The notes: a model not told the origin generated them from the letters alone. 64,000 nucleotides of DNA from Devosia sp. (GCF_028290625.1 NZ_JAQGJM010000022.1:62001-126000); one strand, 5' to 3'; counted from the first letter of the stretch, positions 33,867 through 43,906 are shown. Numbers and translations are program-made.

Positions 33867-36638
33867 ATGAACGGTACGAGCCTGGCCAGAGCCGAGGATG
33901 CAAATTCGGCTTCGCGCCGCAGCCTGTCGCTGGATGGCGTCTGGCGCTTCCGCCACGAGGACGGCCCCTGGCGCGATGCGCATGTGCCCGGTCCCTGGCA
34001 GGCCGAATTCTCCGATCTCGTCGATACCAGCGGCCATGCTGTCTACCAGCGTAGCTTCAGCGTGCCCGAAGGCTGGGGCCAACAGGAGCTGGCGCTCAAG
34101 TTCGGCGCCGTCAGCTATTTCTGCGAAGTCCTGCTCAATGGCGAAACCATCGGCACCCATGAGGGCGCCTATCTGCCGTTCGAATTCGTGCTGCCGACGC
34201 GCCTGCTCAAGGCCAGCAACCAGATCGAAGTGCGGGTCACCATGCCCACGGCCGATCAGCGCGCCTATCCGGATTTCCCGTTCGGCGAAGTGCCCCATGG
34301 TAAGATCAGCTGGTATGGCCGCATCGGCGGCCTCTGGCAGTCGGTAACGCTGGAAGCCCGCGACAGCCGTCGCACCCAGGATGTCATCATCACCGCCGGC
34401 ATGGACGGCACGGTCAATCTTGATCTCGCCTTCACCGATGCTGCCGCTGGCCTCCCGGTCCAACTCACCGTGCTCGACGCCGATGGCGCCACGGTCGCCA
34501 TCGGCGATGTGACCGCCGCCGCGAGCGTCTCGGCCTCGCTCCCCGTCGCCAATGCCAAGCTCTGGTCCCCCGAGGCTCCCAATCTCTATTCGCTGATCGT
34601 CGATCTCGATGACGGCACCGACCGCGCCACCCACACTTTCGGCTTCCGCACCATCGAAGCCAAAGGTGGCCAACTGCTGCTCAATGGCGAGCCGATCTAC
34701 ATGCGCGGCGCGCTCGACCAGGACTACTATCCCGATGGCATCTACACGCCTCCGTCGTTGGAATTTCTCGAGGACCAGGCGCGAAAAGCCAAGCATCTCG
34801 GCCTGAACCTGCTGCGCTGCCACATCAAGGTGCCGGACCCGCGCTATTACGAAGTCGCCGATCGCTTCGGGCTCCTCGTCTGGACCGAAATCCCGAACGT
34901 CGCCAACTTCACCACCAAGTCCGCCCAGCGCATGCGCGACACCATGACGGGCATCCTGAAACGCGACCGCAACCATCCCTCGATCATCGCCTGGACGATC
35001 ATCAACGAGGACTGGGGCACCCGCATGCTCGAAAATGCCGAGCATCGGGGTTGGGTCAAGGACACCTATGATTGGCTGAAGGCCAAGGACCCGACCCGTC
35101 TGGTGGTGGACAACTCGGCCTGCTTTCCCAATTTCCACGTCAAGACCGACCTCAACGACTACCACTATTACCGCTCGGTGCCCGAGCGGCGGCAGGAGTG
35201 GGACGATATCACCGCCCAGTTCGCCGCCGGCGCCGATTGGACCTTCTCCTCCCTGGGAGACGCCGAGCGCCGGGGCGATGAGCCACTCATTGTCTCGGAG
35301 TTCGGCGTTTGGGGCCTTCCTGATCCAGCTAAGTTGCGCCGTCCCGATGGCAGCGAGCCCGACTGGTTCGAGACCGGCTCGCTCTGGGGCGATGGCGTTG
35401 CCCTGCCCCACGGCATCGAGGAGCGTTTCGCCGCGCTCGACCTGCACCGCACCTTCGGCTCGTTCGACGGCTTCATCACCGCGGTGCAGTGGTATCAGTT
35501 CATGAACCTGCGCTACGAAATCGAGACCATGCGCCAGCATGCCTCGATCATGGGCTACGTGATCACCGAATTCACCGACGTGCATTGGGAGGCCAATGGC
35601 CTGCTGGATATCGAGCGCAATCCGCGCGTCTTCCACGACGTCTTCGCCCAGATCAACAATGACATCGTCATCGTGCCGCGCCCGTTGCGCTATTCGGCCT
35701 ATGCGGGCACCAGCCTGCCCGTCGACGTCACCATTGCGAGCGGCGGCCAGACCATTCCGGCCGGCGCCCAACTGAGCTGGAGCGGCGACCTCTCGGGTTC
35801 GACGGCCATTGCCGCTAGCGGCAAGGTCTCGACCACGCAGACCGCGCTCAATCTGGCCATTCCGGCTGGAAACGAAAACCGCATCCTGCACCTCGATTTC
35901 GTGCTGAGCGCCAACGGCGCCGAGCTGGCCCGCAACAGCCTCGATATCTCGGTCTATGCCAGCCGCCAGACGGCGTCCTTGCCCACCCTCGCTATAGCCG
36001 ACGCCAAACTGGCTGCTTACGCGACCGGCCTCGGCTATCGCGTCGTGTCTGCCGAGCAAGCCGATGTTCACCTCGTCCACGCTGTCGATGGCGCCGATGT
36101 GGAAGCCATCAAGGCCGGCGCCCGCTACGCCATCCTGGCCGACGGCACGGTCAAGACCAACAATAACCTGCGCACCGACATGCCCGATGGCGAACTGCCC
36201 CACCGCAGCATCGTCGCCGATGGCAAAAAATTCCGCGCCAGTGTCGAGCAGCACCTGCCCGGCATTAGCCTGGTCGAGCGCGACGGCACCATCTATCGCG
36301 GCGACTGGATCGCCGGCTTCTCCTGGGTGCGTCGCGATGGTCCCTTCGCCAATATTCCGGGCGGCCCGATCTTCGATCTCTCGTTCTCCGATGTGGTGCC
36401 GCATCACCTGCTGACCGGTTTCCGCCCCTGGGAATTCGGCTCCAACGTGCATGCCGGCATCGTCGTCGGCTGGGTGCACAAGGCCGCCGCCATCATCGGC
36501 GAAAAACGCGTCGGCCGCGGCGGCGTCGTCGCCACAACGTTCCGGCTGACGCGGGAGACGGCGGGTGCAGATCCGGTTGCGGCGGCGCTGTTCGATGGTG
36601 TGGTGCAGACGGCCAAGGAATTGCAGGTGGATCGGTAG
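33867..36638 (+). CDS. Glycoside hydrolase family 2 protein
   Basis: A 923-residue family 2 glycosidase of the beta-galactosidase, beta-glucuronidase and beta-mannosidase group. In order: a jelly-roll sugar-binding domain (SLSLDGVWRFRHEDGPW to about residue 175), an Ig-like domain, and a TIM barrel from about 270. The barrel holds the acid/base Glu381 in WTIINED and the nucleophile Glu478 in VSEFG. The last 300 residues form extra domains that are not assigned. There is no signal peptide, so it acts in the cytoplasm on a glycoside imported by the CUT1 transporter encoded next. The sugar specificity is not clear from the sequence. Confidence 0.92.
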   Translation: MNGTSLARAEDANSASRRSLSLDGVWRFRHEDGPWRDAHVPGPWQAEFSDLVDTSGHAVYQRSFSVPEGWGQQELALKFGAVSYFCEVLLNGETIGTHEGAYLPFEFVLPTRLLKASNQIEVRVTMPTADQRAYPDFPFGEVPHGKISWYGRIGGLWQSVTLEARDSRRTQDVIITAGMDGTVNLDLAFTDAAAGLPVQLTVLDADGATVAIGDVTAAASVSASLPVANAKLWSPEAPNLYSLIVDLDDGTDRATHTFGFRTIEAKGGQLLLNGEPIYMRGALDQDYYPDGIYTPPSLEFLEDQARKAKHLGLNLLRCHIKVPDPRYYEVADRFGLLVWTEIPNVANFTTKSAQRMRDTMTGILKRDRNHPSIIAWTIINEDWGTRMLENAEHRGWVKDTYDWLKAKDPTRLVVDNSACFPNFHVKTDLNDYHYYRSVPERRQEWDDITAQFAAGADWTFSSLGDAERRGDEPLIVSEFGVWGLPDPAKLRRPDGSEPDWFETGSLWGDGVALPHGIEERFAALDLHRTFGSFDGFITAVQWYQFMNLRYEIETMRQHASIMGYVITEFTDVHWEANGLLDIERNPRVFHDVFAQINNDIVIVPRPLRYSAYAGTSLPVDVTIASGGQTIPAGAQLSWSGDLSGSTAIAASGKVSTTQTALNLAIPAGNENRILHLDFVLSANGAELARNSLDISVYASRQTASLPTLAIADAKLAAYATGLGYRVVSAEQADVHLVHAVDGADVEAIKAGARYAILADGTVKTNNNLRTDMPDGELPHRSIVADGKKFRASVEQHLPGISLVERDGTIYRGDWIAGFSWVRRDGPFANIPGGPIFDLSFSDVVPHHLLTGFRPWEFGSNVHAGIVVGWVHKAAAIIGEKRVGRGGVVATTFRLTRETAGADPVAAALFDGVVQTAKELQVDR

Positions 36639-36662
36639 GCCTCGCGCAGAGGTCTCGACTTC

Positions 36663-36818
36663 CCTTCTCCCCTTGCGGGAGAAGGTGCCCCGTAGGGGCG
36701 GATGAGGGGTATCGGGGCTCAGGTTCCGGCACCCAAGCATGGGAGGGCACAAACCCCTCACCCTGCAATTTCTTCTGAACGAAGAAATTGCGGTCCCTCT
36801 CCCGCAAGGGGCGAGGGG
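36663..36818. repeat. Intergenic palindromic repeat before the CUT1 ATPase gene
   Basis: The segment opens with a CCTTCTCCC/GGGAGAAGG hairpin, carries a perfect GCAATTTCTTC/GAAGAAATTGC stem in the middle, and closes with CTCTCCCGCAAGGGGCGAG, which complements the first hairpin. It fills most of the 240-base gap between the glycosidase and the ATPase genes. Confidence 0.75.
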
Positions 36819-36881
36819 AAGCAAGAGCCGATTGGCCGGAAGACAGCGGAGCTGCGCTGGCCCACATGAGGAGGAACCAAG

Positions 36882-37958
<1,077 letters not shown>

Positions 37959-38058
37959 GGTCGGCATCCAGTTTCCGGCGGTGCGCTTACCAGGCTCAAT
38001 GCGACGCACCGCCCGACCGACAAGCCGCATAGAGCAAAACCAAATGGGAGGAATACGC

Positions 38059-39333
38059 ATGAGAAAATCAATACGACGCCTCGCCCTGGCCTCGACGGCC
38101 TTCTTCGCGCTCGCCACCGGCGCCATGGCGCAGCAGACCGTGGTCTGGTGGGACTTTTTGGCCGGCGGTGACGGCGTGCGCATGAAGGCGCTGATCGACG
38201 GCTTCAACAAGGAGCACGAAGGCCAGATCACCATCGAAGGCACGACCCTCGAGTGGGGTACCCCCTTCTACACCAAGCTGCAGACCTCCTCGGCCATCGG
38301 CGAAGGTCCCGATATCGCCACCTATCACCTGTCGCGCATTCCGCTCGCGGTCGATAGCGGCACCCTGTCGCCCATCACCGATGAAGAATTGGCCGCCGTC
38401 GGCCTAGCGGATGACCAGTTCACCCCGGCCGCCGCCGAAGCCGCCAAGGTCGATGGCACGCGCTATGCCGTGCCCTTCGATCAGCATGGCCTGATCCTCT
38501 ATTACAACAAGGCCATGCTGGCTGCGGAAGGCTATATTGGCGACGATGGCCTGCCCAAGGGCCTCGACGGCATGGAGAACTTCGAGGCCGCTTTGGCCAA
38601 GTTCACCCATGACGACCAAGTTGGCCTCTCCATGCCGACCGGCGACCGCTACCGCGCCGTCTACTCCTTCTTCGGCCAGCAGGGCGGCACCATGTTTGAC
38701 GCCGATGCCGGCGGGTTCTTCCCCACCGACGAGGATCTGGCCAAGCTGACCACCGCGACTGCCACCATGGCCCGCTGGGTCGAAAAGGGCTGGACGCCCA
38801 AGCAGATCGAATCTCCCGCCGCGCTCGCCACCTTCACCTCCGGCAAGGCCGCGTTCTTCATCATGGGCAATTGGGAAGTCCCCACCATGACCGATCTGAA
38901 CGCCAAGGGCGAACTGTTCGATTGGGGCGCAGTGCAGCTCCCCGTGCTGTTCGACAAGTCGGCCGCCTGGTCTGACTCGCACGCCTTCGTCATCCCCGCC
39001 AATGCCGGCAAGGAAGCCGATCCGGAGAAGCGCGCTGCCGTGCTCCAGGTCATCAAGTGGATGGACGAGCACTCCATCTCCTGGGCCGGTGCCGGCCATA
39101 TCCCGGCCTTCAACGCGGTGCGTGACAGTGCCGAGTTCAAGGCCCTGAAGCCTCAGTCCGACTATGCGGGCTTCGCCGCTACCGCCGTCTTCGATCCGCG
39201 CACGATCCTGGCTGGTCCCGCCGCGCCCTTGGGCGACGCCTGGACCAACTACATCGTGCCCGCCACCTCGGGCGAAATCGACCCCGCCGAAGCCGCCACG
39301 CAGATGCGCGACGACTTGAACGGGCAGCTCTAG
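38059..39333 (+). CDS. CUT1 sugar ABC transporter substrate-binding protein
   Basis: The ATG at 38059 follows GGGAGGAATACGC. The signal peptide MRKSIRRLALASTAFFALATGAMA is clear and gives a 424-residue precursor. The mature protein begins QQTVVWWDFLAGGDGVRMKALIDGFNKEHEG, typical of SBP_bac_1. Later features include YAVPFDQHGLILYYNKAMLAAEG and AAFFIMGNWEVPTM. It should deliver an oligosaccharide or glycoside to the permeases encoded next. Confidence 0.95.
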   Translation: MRKSIRRLALASTAFFALATGAMAQQTVVWWDFLAGGDGVRMKALIDGFNKEHEGQITIEGTTLEWGTPFYTKLQTSSAIGEGPDIATYHLSRIPLAVDSGTLSPITDEELAAVGLADDQFTPAAAEAAKVDGTRYAVPFDQHGLILYYNKAMLAAEGYIGDDGLPKGLDGMENFEAALAKFTHDDQVGLSMPTGDRYRAVYSFFGQQGGTMFDADAGGFFPTDEDLAKLTTATATMARWVEKGWTPKQIESPAALATFTSGKAAFFIMGNWEVPTMTDLNAKGELFDWGAVQLPVLFDKSAAWSDSHAFVIPANAGKEADPEKRAAVLQVIKWMDEHSISWAGAGHIPAFNAVRDSAEFKALKPQSDYAGFAATAVFDPRTILAGPAAPLGDAWTNYIVPATSGEIDPAEAATQMRDDLNGQL

Positions 39334-39346
39334 AGCTGGCGGCCTT

Positions 39347-39459
39347 ACCCCCACCTATCCTCCCCCTGACAGGGGGAGGAACCGGGCGGTGTGTGAGGCA
39401 ATATCGAGTTCAAACAACGAAATGGCTCCTCCCCCTTCAGGGGGAGGTTGGGTGGGGGT
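39347..39459. repeat. Long inverted repeat between the binding-protein and permease genes
   Basis: The left arm (ACCCCCACCTATCCTCCCCC) and right arm (GGGGGAGGTTGGGTGGGGGT) are complementary over about 36 bases. Each also contains a small CCCCCTGACAGGGGG-type hairpin. Its place after the binding-protein stop is suited to protecting that part of the mRNA and lowering permease expression. Confidence 0.8.
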
Positions 39460-39491
39460 GACTGGTGCCCCGATACCGTGGAGAGACCATC

Positions 39492-40373
39492 ATGCTCAGG
39501 GACAGGCGCAAGGAATATCTGGCCGCGGCGGTTCTCGTCGGCCCGTTTGTCGTCATCTATGGCGCGCTGTTCGTCTGGCCGACGATCCAGATGCTGATCA
39601 TGAGCTTCACCGATGCGCCCCTGATCGGCCCCGGCGACTGGGTCGGCTTCAAGAACTATGTTCGCATCCTGACCCACAAGCTGTTCAGCGCCGCGTTCCT
39701 CAACACTGCCTATTTCGTCCTGCTGACGGTCATCCCCAATACGCTGGTGTCGCTAGCCATCGCCATGGCGGTCAACCGGCTCAAGGGCTGGAAACAGGGC
39801 TTCGTGATGGCCTGCTTCTTCCTGCCCTATATCCTGCCCGTCTCGGTGGTGTTCCTCACCTGGAACTGGATCATCGACGTGCAATACGGCATGATTCAAT
39901 ATCTTGTGCGCCCCTTCAATGGCGGCCAGGGACTGTCACTGACGCGCACCATTCCGTTCTTCATGCCCACCGTCGCCGTCGTCACCATCTGGTGGACGCT
40001 GGGCTTCAACGTGCTGCTGTTCATCGCCGGGCTGCGCAATGTCTCGCCCGAGATTTACGAGGCCGCCGCGCTCGACAATGCCGGCCGTTGGCGCCAGTTC
40101 AGCCGCATCACCTGGCCGCTGATCTGGCCGGTGACCGCGCTGGTGCTGACCATCCAGCTTATCGCCCAGCTCAAGATTTTCGACCAGGTCTACCTGTTCT
40201 CGATCGGCGGGCGGCAGGACGCCACCATCGTGCTGGTGCAATACATCTACAAAGCCGCCTTCCAGCAGAACAAGGGCGGCGAGGCCGCCGCCGCCTCGGT
40301 GATCCTCTTCGGCATGATCATCGTGCTCTCCGTCCTCCAATATCAATTGCTCCGTGCCCGAGGTGAGAAATGA
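39492..40373 (+). CDS. CUT1 sugar ABC transporter permease (MalF/UgpA-like)
   Basis: The ATG at 39492 follows GGAGAGACCATC and gives 293 residues (MLRDRRKEYLAAAVLVGPFVVIYGALFVWP). Six membrane segments are seen, and the coupling loop EIYEAAALDNAGRWRQFSRITWPLI matches the EAA motif. It overlaps the next permease gene by ATGA. Confidence 0.95.
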   Translation: MLRDRRKEYLAAAVLVGPFVVIYGALFVWPTIQMLIMSFTDAPLIGPGDWVGFKNYVRILTHKLFSAAFLNTAYFVLLTVIPNTLVSLAIAMAVNRLKGWKQGFVMACFFLPYILPVSVVFLTWNWIIDVQYGMIQYLVRPFNGGQGLSLTRTIPFFMPTVAVVTIWWTLGFNVLLFIAGLRNVSPEIYEAAALDNAGRWRQFSRITWPLIWPVTALVLTIQLIAQLKIFDQVYLFSIGGRQDATIVLVQYIYKAAFQQNKGGEAAAASVILFGMIIVLSVLQYQLLRARGEK

Positions 40374-41251
40374 GCGCCGACGCCATTCCCCAAAGCCGCG
40401 CCATCCCAGATCGCGTCCGCCGCGACCGCGCCATCGATGTCGGCGGGTTGATCCTCTCCGCCATCACCATCGTGTTTGCCCTCGCGGCCTTTTTCCCGAT
40501 CTATTGGGCGGTCATCACCTCGTTCAAATCCGAGAGCGAAGTCATCGCCAGCGGCCTGTCGCTCTGGCCAAAACGCCTCAATATCGAGGCCTACCAGCAC
40601 ATCTGGAACAATACGCGGATCGGCTACTGGTACATCAATTCGCTGGTGACCTCGGCGCTGATCACCGCCATCGTCATCGTCAGTTCGGCCGGCTGCGCCT
40701 ATGCGCTGAGCCAGCTCGATTTCCCCGGCCGGCGGGTCATCTACGTGCTGATCCTGGCCTGCTTCATGGTCCCCATGCAGGCGCTGATCGTCAATCATTT
40801 CGTCCTGATGGCACAGTTCAAGCTGCTCAACACCTGGCCCGGCATCATCTTGCCGCAGCTGATCGTTCCGGTGGTGATCATCGTCTACAAGCAGTTCTTC
40901 GACTCGGTGCCCAAGGAATACCGGGAGGCCGCGCAGATGGACAGCGCCGGCCCGTTCAAGATCCTGTTCCGCATCTACCTGCCGATGAACTGGGGCATTA
41001 CCAGCGCCCTTGCCATCATCACCTTCATCGGTGCCTGGAATGCGTTCCTGTGGCCCTTCCTCGCCGCCACCGGTGAAGCCACCATGACGGTCCCGGTCGG
41101 CATCACCCAGGTCAAGGACGCCTATGGCATTGTCTATGCCCGCCTGATGGCCTCCGCCGTCATGGCCGGCCTGCCCGTGGCCGTCGTCTACCTGCTGTTC
41201 CAGCGCCGCGTCACCCAGGCCATCATGCTATCCGCCGGGGTCAAGGGATAA
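40370..41251 (+). CDS. CUT1 sugar ABC transporter permease (MalG/UgpE-like)
   Basis: A 293-residue permease with a cytoplasmic N terminus and the coupling loop EYREAAQMDSAGPFKILFRIYLP. FFPIYWAVITSFKSESEV and the C-terminal YLLFQRRVTQAIMLSAGVKG are typical of the MalG branch. It is the last gene of the glycoside uptake operon and is followed by a hairpin. Confidence 0.95.
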   Translation: MSADAIPQSRAIPDRVRRDRAIDVGGLILSAITIVFALAAFFPIYWAVITSFKSESEVIASGLSLWPKRLNIEAYQHIWNNTRIGYWYINSLVTSALITAIVIVSSAGCAYALSQLDFPGRRVIYVLILACFMVPMQALIVNHFVLMAQFKLLNTWPGIILPQLIVPVVIIVYKQFFDSVPKEYREAAQMDSAGPFKILFRIYLPMNWGITSALAIITFIGAWNAFLWPFLAATGEATMTVPVGITQVKDAYGIVYARLMASAVMAGLPVAVVYLLFQRRVTQAIMLSAGVKG

Positions 41252-41262
41252 CCATCGCCACT

Positions 41263-41285
41263 CGGCGCCGGACCAGCCGGCGCCG
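41263..41285 (+). terminator. Hairpin after the CUT1 operon
   Basis: CGGCGCCGG and CCGGCGCCG form a perfect 9-base stem around ACCAG, a dozen bases past the last permease stop. The bases following are AAAATGACAGTTT, so there is no classic U-run. The GAAAATGACAGTTT stretch resembles part of the palindromic element near the left end. Confidence 0.5.
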
Positions 41286-41292
41286 AAAATGA

Positions 41293-41433
41293 CAGTTTAC
41301 TTGTGTCGACCGAATAGGTCATCGGCGGCGCGCTGATCGGCGATCCGAGGTTGACGCTCCACAGCACATCCAGCGTATCGACATCCATGGCCTCGAACGC
41401 GCCGTCCATCTGGCTGGAGAACAGCAGGTGCCC
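41293..41433 (-). pseudogene. Fragment of a PQQ-dependent alcohol dehydrogenase
   Basis: On the minus strand one frame reads HLLFSSQMDGAFEAMDVDTL and continues with DVLWSVNLGSPISAPPMTYSVD. This matches the late propeller blade of PQQ-dependent methanol or ethanol dehydrogenases (LVFTGxxDGxFxAxDAxTGxxLWxFxxGSxIxAPPxTY). Only about 47 residues remain, with no start, no signal peptide and no PQQ-binding blades. It is a gene remnant that abuts the decayed transposase. Confidence 0.7.
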
Positions 41434-41454
41434 GCTGTCGCCAGGGCGAGCAAG

Positions 41455-41845
41455 GGGCGGCGCTGGCGCTGTGGTCGAGGCGGACGAAACCTGCTTCGGC
41501 AAGACCGAAGAATAGCCGACCCATCGCACCAGCGGCGAACCCTTCAAGGCAAAGACCCGTCGCGGTCCTTCCGGCAAGCGCGCCGTGGTGGCTCTGGTGG
41601 AGCGTGGCGGCAACGTGCGCAGCCTCCATTGTAGACCGCGCCAACGTCTCTAACGTAGCGGCTACGTCGCTTCCAACGTCCTGCGCAAGACTGTCCTGAA
41701 CACCGACGAAAGCCGCCTCTACACCAAGATTGGCACTGAGTTCGCCGCACACCAGACCGTCACCCACGGCGCCGACGAATATGTGCGCGGCGATGCCTAC
41801 ACCAACACCATCGAAGGCGTCAGCATCTTCAAGCGCGGCACGTGA
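41455..41845 (+). pseudogene. Decayed IS1595-family (ISXO2-like) transposase
   Basis: One forward frame reads AVVEADETCFGKTEE, then a TAG, then RRGPSGKRAVVALVERGGNV. After a short frameshifted patch (whose intact reading is VDRANVSNVAA) it ends with LYTKIGTEFAAHQTVTHGAD and EYVRGDAYTNTIEGVSIFKRG. These are the DDE-domain motifs of IS1595 transposases, including the ExDET and NTIEG segments. The N-terminal zinc-ribbon part is missing. One nonsense codon and two compensating frameshifts make it inactive. Terminal inverted repeats were not found. Confidence 0.85.
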
Positions 41846-41910
41846 CAGAATCCCGGGCATCGTAAAGGTCTAACGCTTGCGGCGCAGCGCATACCGCATG
41901 GCAAAACTCG

Positions 41911-42171
41911 TTATTGCTTCGTCAGATGCCCGTCGAGCCAATCCGCAACGGTTTGGTTGATGACGCGCCGATAGTTACCTACTCCGGTTATTTCCAGAAC
42001 AATGATCCCGTCATTATCGTCCAAGACGCCAACGTCCAGCAGCACGGCGATGACTTGGCTTGGCAGAAGTGGCGTGTCGATAATCCAGATGGATTGCAGG
42101 GGTTTGCAAAACTCGACGGCGCTGCGCAAGGCATCAAACAAACGGTCGTAACTGACAGTGTACCAAGCCAT
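41911..42171 (-). CDS. Small SinR/Cas2-like ferredoxin-fold protein
   Basis: The start at 42171 gives 86 residues. MAWYTVSYDRLFDALRSA, KPLQSIWIIDTPLLPSQVI and LDDNDGIIVLEITG follow the beta-alpha-beta pattern of the small orphan proteins usually named SinR family, which share the ferredoxin-like fold of Cas2 and VapD. The loop that normally links the YD of strand 1 with the first helix is some residues shorter. No cas genes or repeats are near, so a CRISPR role is not suggested. The surrounding DNA is clearly less GC-rich than the rest of the window. Confidence 0.55.
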   Translation of the reverse strand: MAWYTVSYDRLFDALRSAVEFCKPLQSIWIIDTPLLPSQVIAVLLDVGVLDDNDGIIVLEITGVGNYRRVINQTVADWLDGHLTKQ

Positions 42172-42289
42172 GCCTGACGCTCCAATTGAGAGCGCCAACG
42201 TCTGCCGAGTCTATGGGTTTGGTCAAAGACATAATCCCCACGGCAACCTATGGGAGATCGGGGTTGGGACCGCGCGCGTACAACCGCTA

Positions 42290-42505
42290 GTAGGACCCCG
42301 ATACCTGGCGTCGGCCGGTTTGGGGTGGCTGCTGCAGGCTCTGCAACCGCTTGTCCATCGCTTCGGCTTCGGCGCTGGTGAAGCGCCCCCAGCGGAAGCC
42401 TTCGATAATGGCGTCGATCTCGGCCGTCCGCTGCCTCAGCTCAGCATCGGACTCTCCGGGAAACGGCTTGGTCTGGGTCTTTGACCACTTGTGATAGACG
42501 TTCAT
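42290..42505 (-). CDS. Small hypothetical protein
   Basis: A possible 72-residue soluble protein (MNVYHKWSKTQTKPFPGESD, ELRQRTAEIDAIIEGFRWGR) with a helical, charged middle that could be a coiled coil and a polar C terminus. An upstream in-frame ATG at 42577 would add 24 residues but would place the start within the palindromes before the MarR gene. No family was recognised and no good ribosome binding site was seen, so the gene is tentative. Confidence 0.4.
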
Positions 42506-42546
42506 CTGCTTAAGCTGCGCCGCTGCTCGATATGCTCTCGCATGCT

Positions 42547-42590
42547 TTGTATCATGACATACAATGAGTGCCAGCATTTTGTATGTTACA
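42547..42590. promoter_or_regulatory. Candidate MarR operators
   Basis: TTGTAT and ATACAA are perfect inverted repeats with six bases between them (TTGTATCATGACATACAA). A second related stretch, TTTTGTATGTTACA, lies 12 bases further on. Both are just upstream of the GTG start of the MarR gene and inside the gap to the small divergent ORF, which fits autorepression and possible control of that ORF. Confidence 0.6.
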
Positions 42591-42634
42591 CTACGGCCCG
42601 GGAACGGGTCAGACGAGACGAGAAGGGACGCGCC

Positions 42635-43153
42635 GTGCCGCAGGACAGAATCGAAAGTGCCGGCGCCGAGGCCATCAGGCTGAAAACGCTGTCCAAGCCG
42701 GGTTATGTGGAGCACGAGGAACTGTTCTACCTGATCGTGGAGCTGTCCCGCCATATCAGCACCCAGTTCGACAAGCTGATGCTGCGGCACCGCCTGACCC
42801 ACTCGCAGTGGTGGGCCTTGATGCACATCTACAAGCAGGAAGGCCTGACCCAGTCGGCCCTGGCCACATTGATGCAGATGGGCCGCGCATCGGCGGGCGC
42901 CCTCCTGGAAAAGCTCGCCGCCGCCGGCTGGATCGAGCGCCGCCCCGATCCCTCCGACAGCCGCGTCCGCCGCGTTTTCCTGACCCTGGCCGCCATTCCG
43001 GTCTTCGAACAGATGCAGGCCGAAGGCGAGACCCAGTTCAAGGTGTTCCTCAAGGGCGTGACCCTGGCCGAAGAACGCCAACTCATCGATGGCCTGCGCC
43101 GCATCCGCACAAATTCAGAACAGCACGACGCCAGCAGCGCCCTGGAAAGCTGA
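42635..43153 (+). CDS. MarR family transcriptional regulator
   Basis: The GTG at 42635 follows GAAGGGACGC and gives 172 residues. The longer ORF reads through the operator palindromes and is not used. The core LTHSQWWALMHIYKQEGLTQSALATLMQMGRASAGALLEKLAAAGWIERRPDPSDSRVRRVFLT is a clear MarR winged helix. Long N-terminal and C-terminal helices would form the dimer. Its target is unknown; the dehydrogenase genes downstream are separated by 315 bases. Confidence 0.9.
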   Translation: MPQDRIESAGAEAIRLKTLSKPGYVEHEELFYLIVELSRHISTQFDKLMLRHRLTHSQWWALMHIYKQEGLTQSALATLMQMGRASAGALLEKLAAAGWIERRPDPSDSRVRRVFLTLAAIPVFEQMQAEGETQFKVFLKGVTLAEERQLIDGLRRIRTNSEQHDASSALES

Positions 43154-43468
43154 AACCGCGCGACCGCTCTGGGACATGGCGCCGGTCGGCTGGCTGCTCG
43201 ACGAGAGCTGGGCGCCCGGCGTTCTCGTGCCCACGCTCATCCTAATCGACAATGCCACCTACGGCATTGACCGGGGCCATCCGGTGATGCGCTATGTCAC
43301 CCGGCGACCACTGCGGAACGTGAACGGCAATCACGATTCACGTCCAGCAGCATGTCGGCTTGTGGGCCAGGGAGGCTTTCATGTGTAATGCCGGAAGCAA
43401 ATGCACGCTCCGTATTATCGATGCGGCGCTGACGCTGCGCCCTCGCTTTGCCACGTCGGTCGCCCGTC
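43154..43468. other. Gap with probable gene debris
   Basis: No complete gene is convincing. One forward frame reads APVGWLLDESWAPGVLVPTL and ILIDNATYGIDRGHPVMRYV, which looks protein-like and might be part of a lost gene, but I do not recognise the family and it has no good start site. The next gene begins without a strong ribosome binding site. Confidence 0.35.
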
Positions 43469-43906
43469 ATGGATGATACGGCCAAACCCGCAACCGCGAC
43501 GCTTCTCGCGGTGATCGACAGGATCATCCCGGCCGACCAGGACCCCGGCGCGCTGGACCTGGGAACTGACCACTATGTCATGGCCCAATTGTCCAGTCAG
43601 GCAGGATTGGCGGCCTCGGTCTGGGCGGGCCTGGCACAGCTCGATGACCTTGCCGACACCCGTTTTAACGCTGTTTTTGCCAAGCTGACGGCCGAGCAGC
43701 AGGACGCGCTTATAGCCCTGCACCAGCAGGCAGACTGGTTTGCCGCCCTCGCCGAACTGACCGCCGAGGGTTTTTACGCCGACCCGGCCAATAGCGGCAA
43801 TCGCGATGCCCTGTCCTGGCGCATGATCGGCTACCAACATCGCCTGCCCGAGGGTCCGAACGGACCGATGCCTAAGGCCGACATGGAGCCCGGCGATGCG
43901 CCTTGA
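43469..43906 (+). CDS. Gluconate 2-dehydrogenase subunit 3-like protein
   Basis: The ATG at 43469 gives 145 residues. LLAVIDRIIPADQDPGALDLGTDHYV and the later DWFAALAELTAEGFYADPANSGNRDALSWRMIGYQ match the small subunit of membrane GMC dehydrogenases for gluconate, fructose or sorbitol. These small subunits usually carry a Tat signal, which is absent here, so the protein may be cytoplasmic or depend on another route. It overlaps the GMC gene by 11 bases. Confidence 0.88.
   Translation: MDDTAKPATATLLAVIDRIIPADQDPGALDLGTDHYVMAQLSSQAGLAASVWAGLAQLDDLADTRFNAVFAKLTAEQQDALIALHQQADWFAALAELTAEGFYADPANSGNRDALSWRMIGYQHRLPEGPNGPMPKADMEPGDAP

Noticed and set aside
41188-41613. A 141-residue minus-strand ORF over the graveyard
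   Set aside because: Only its middle carries the dehydrogenase fragment; the rest is antisense to the decayed transposase and to the last permease gene, so it is not a real gene as a whole.
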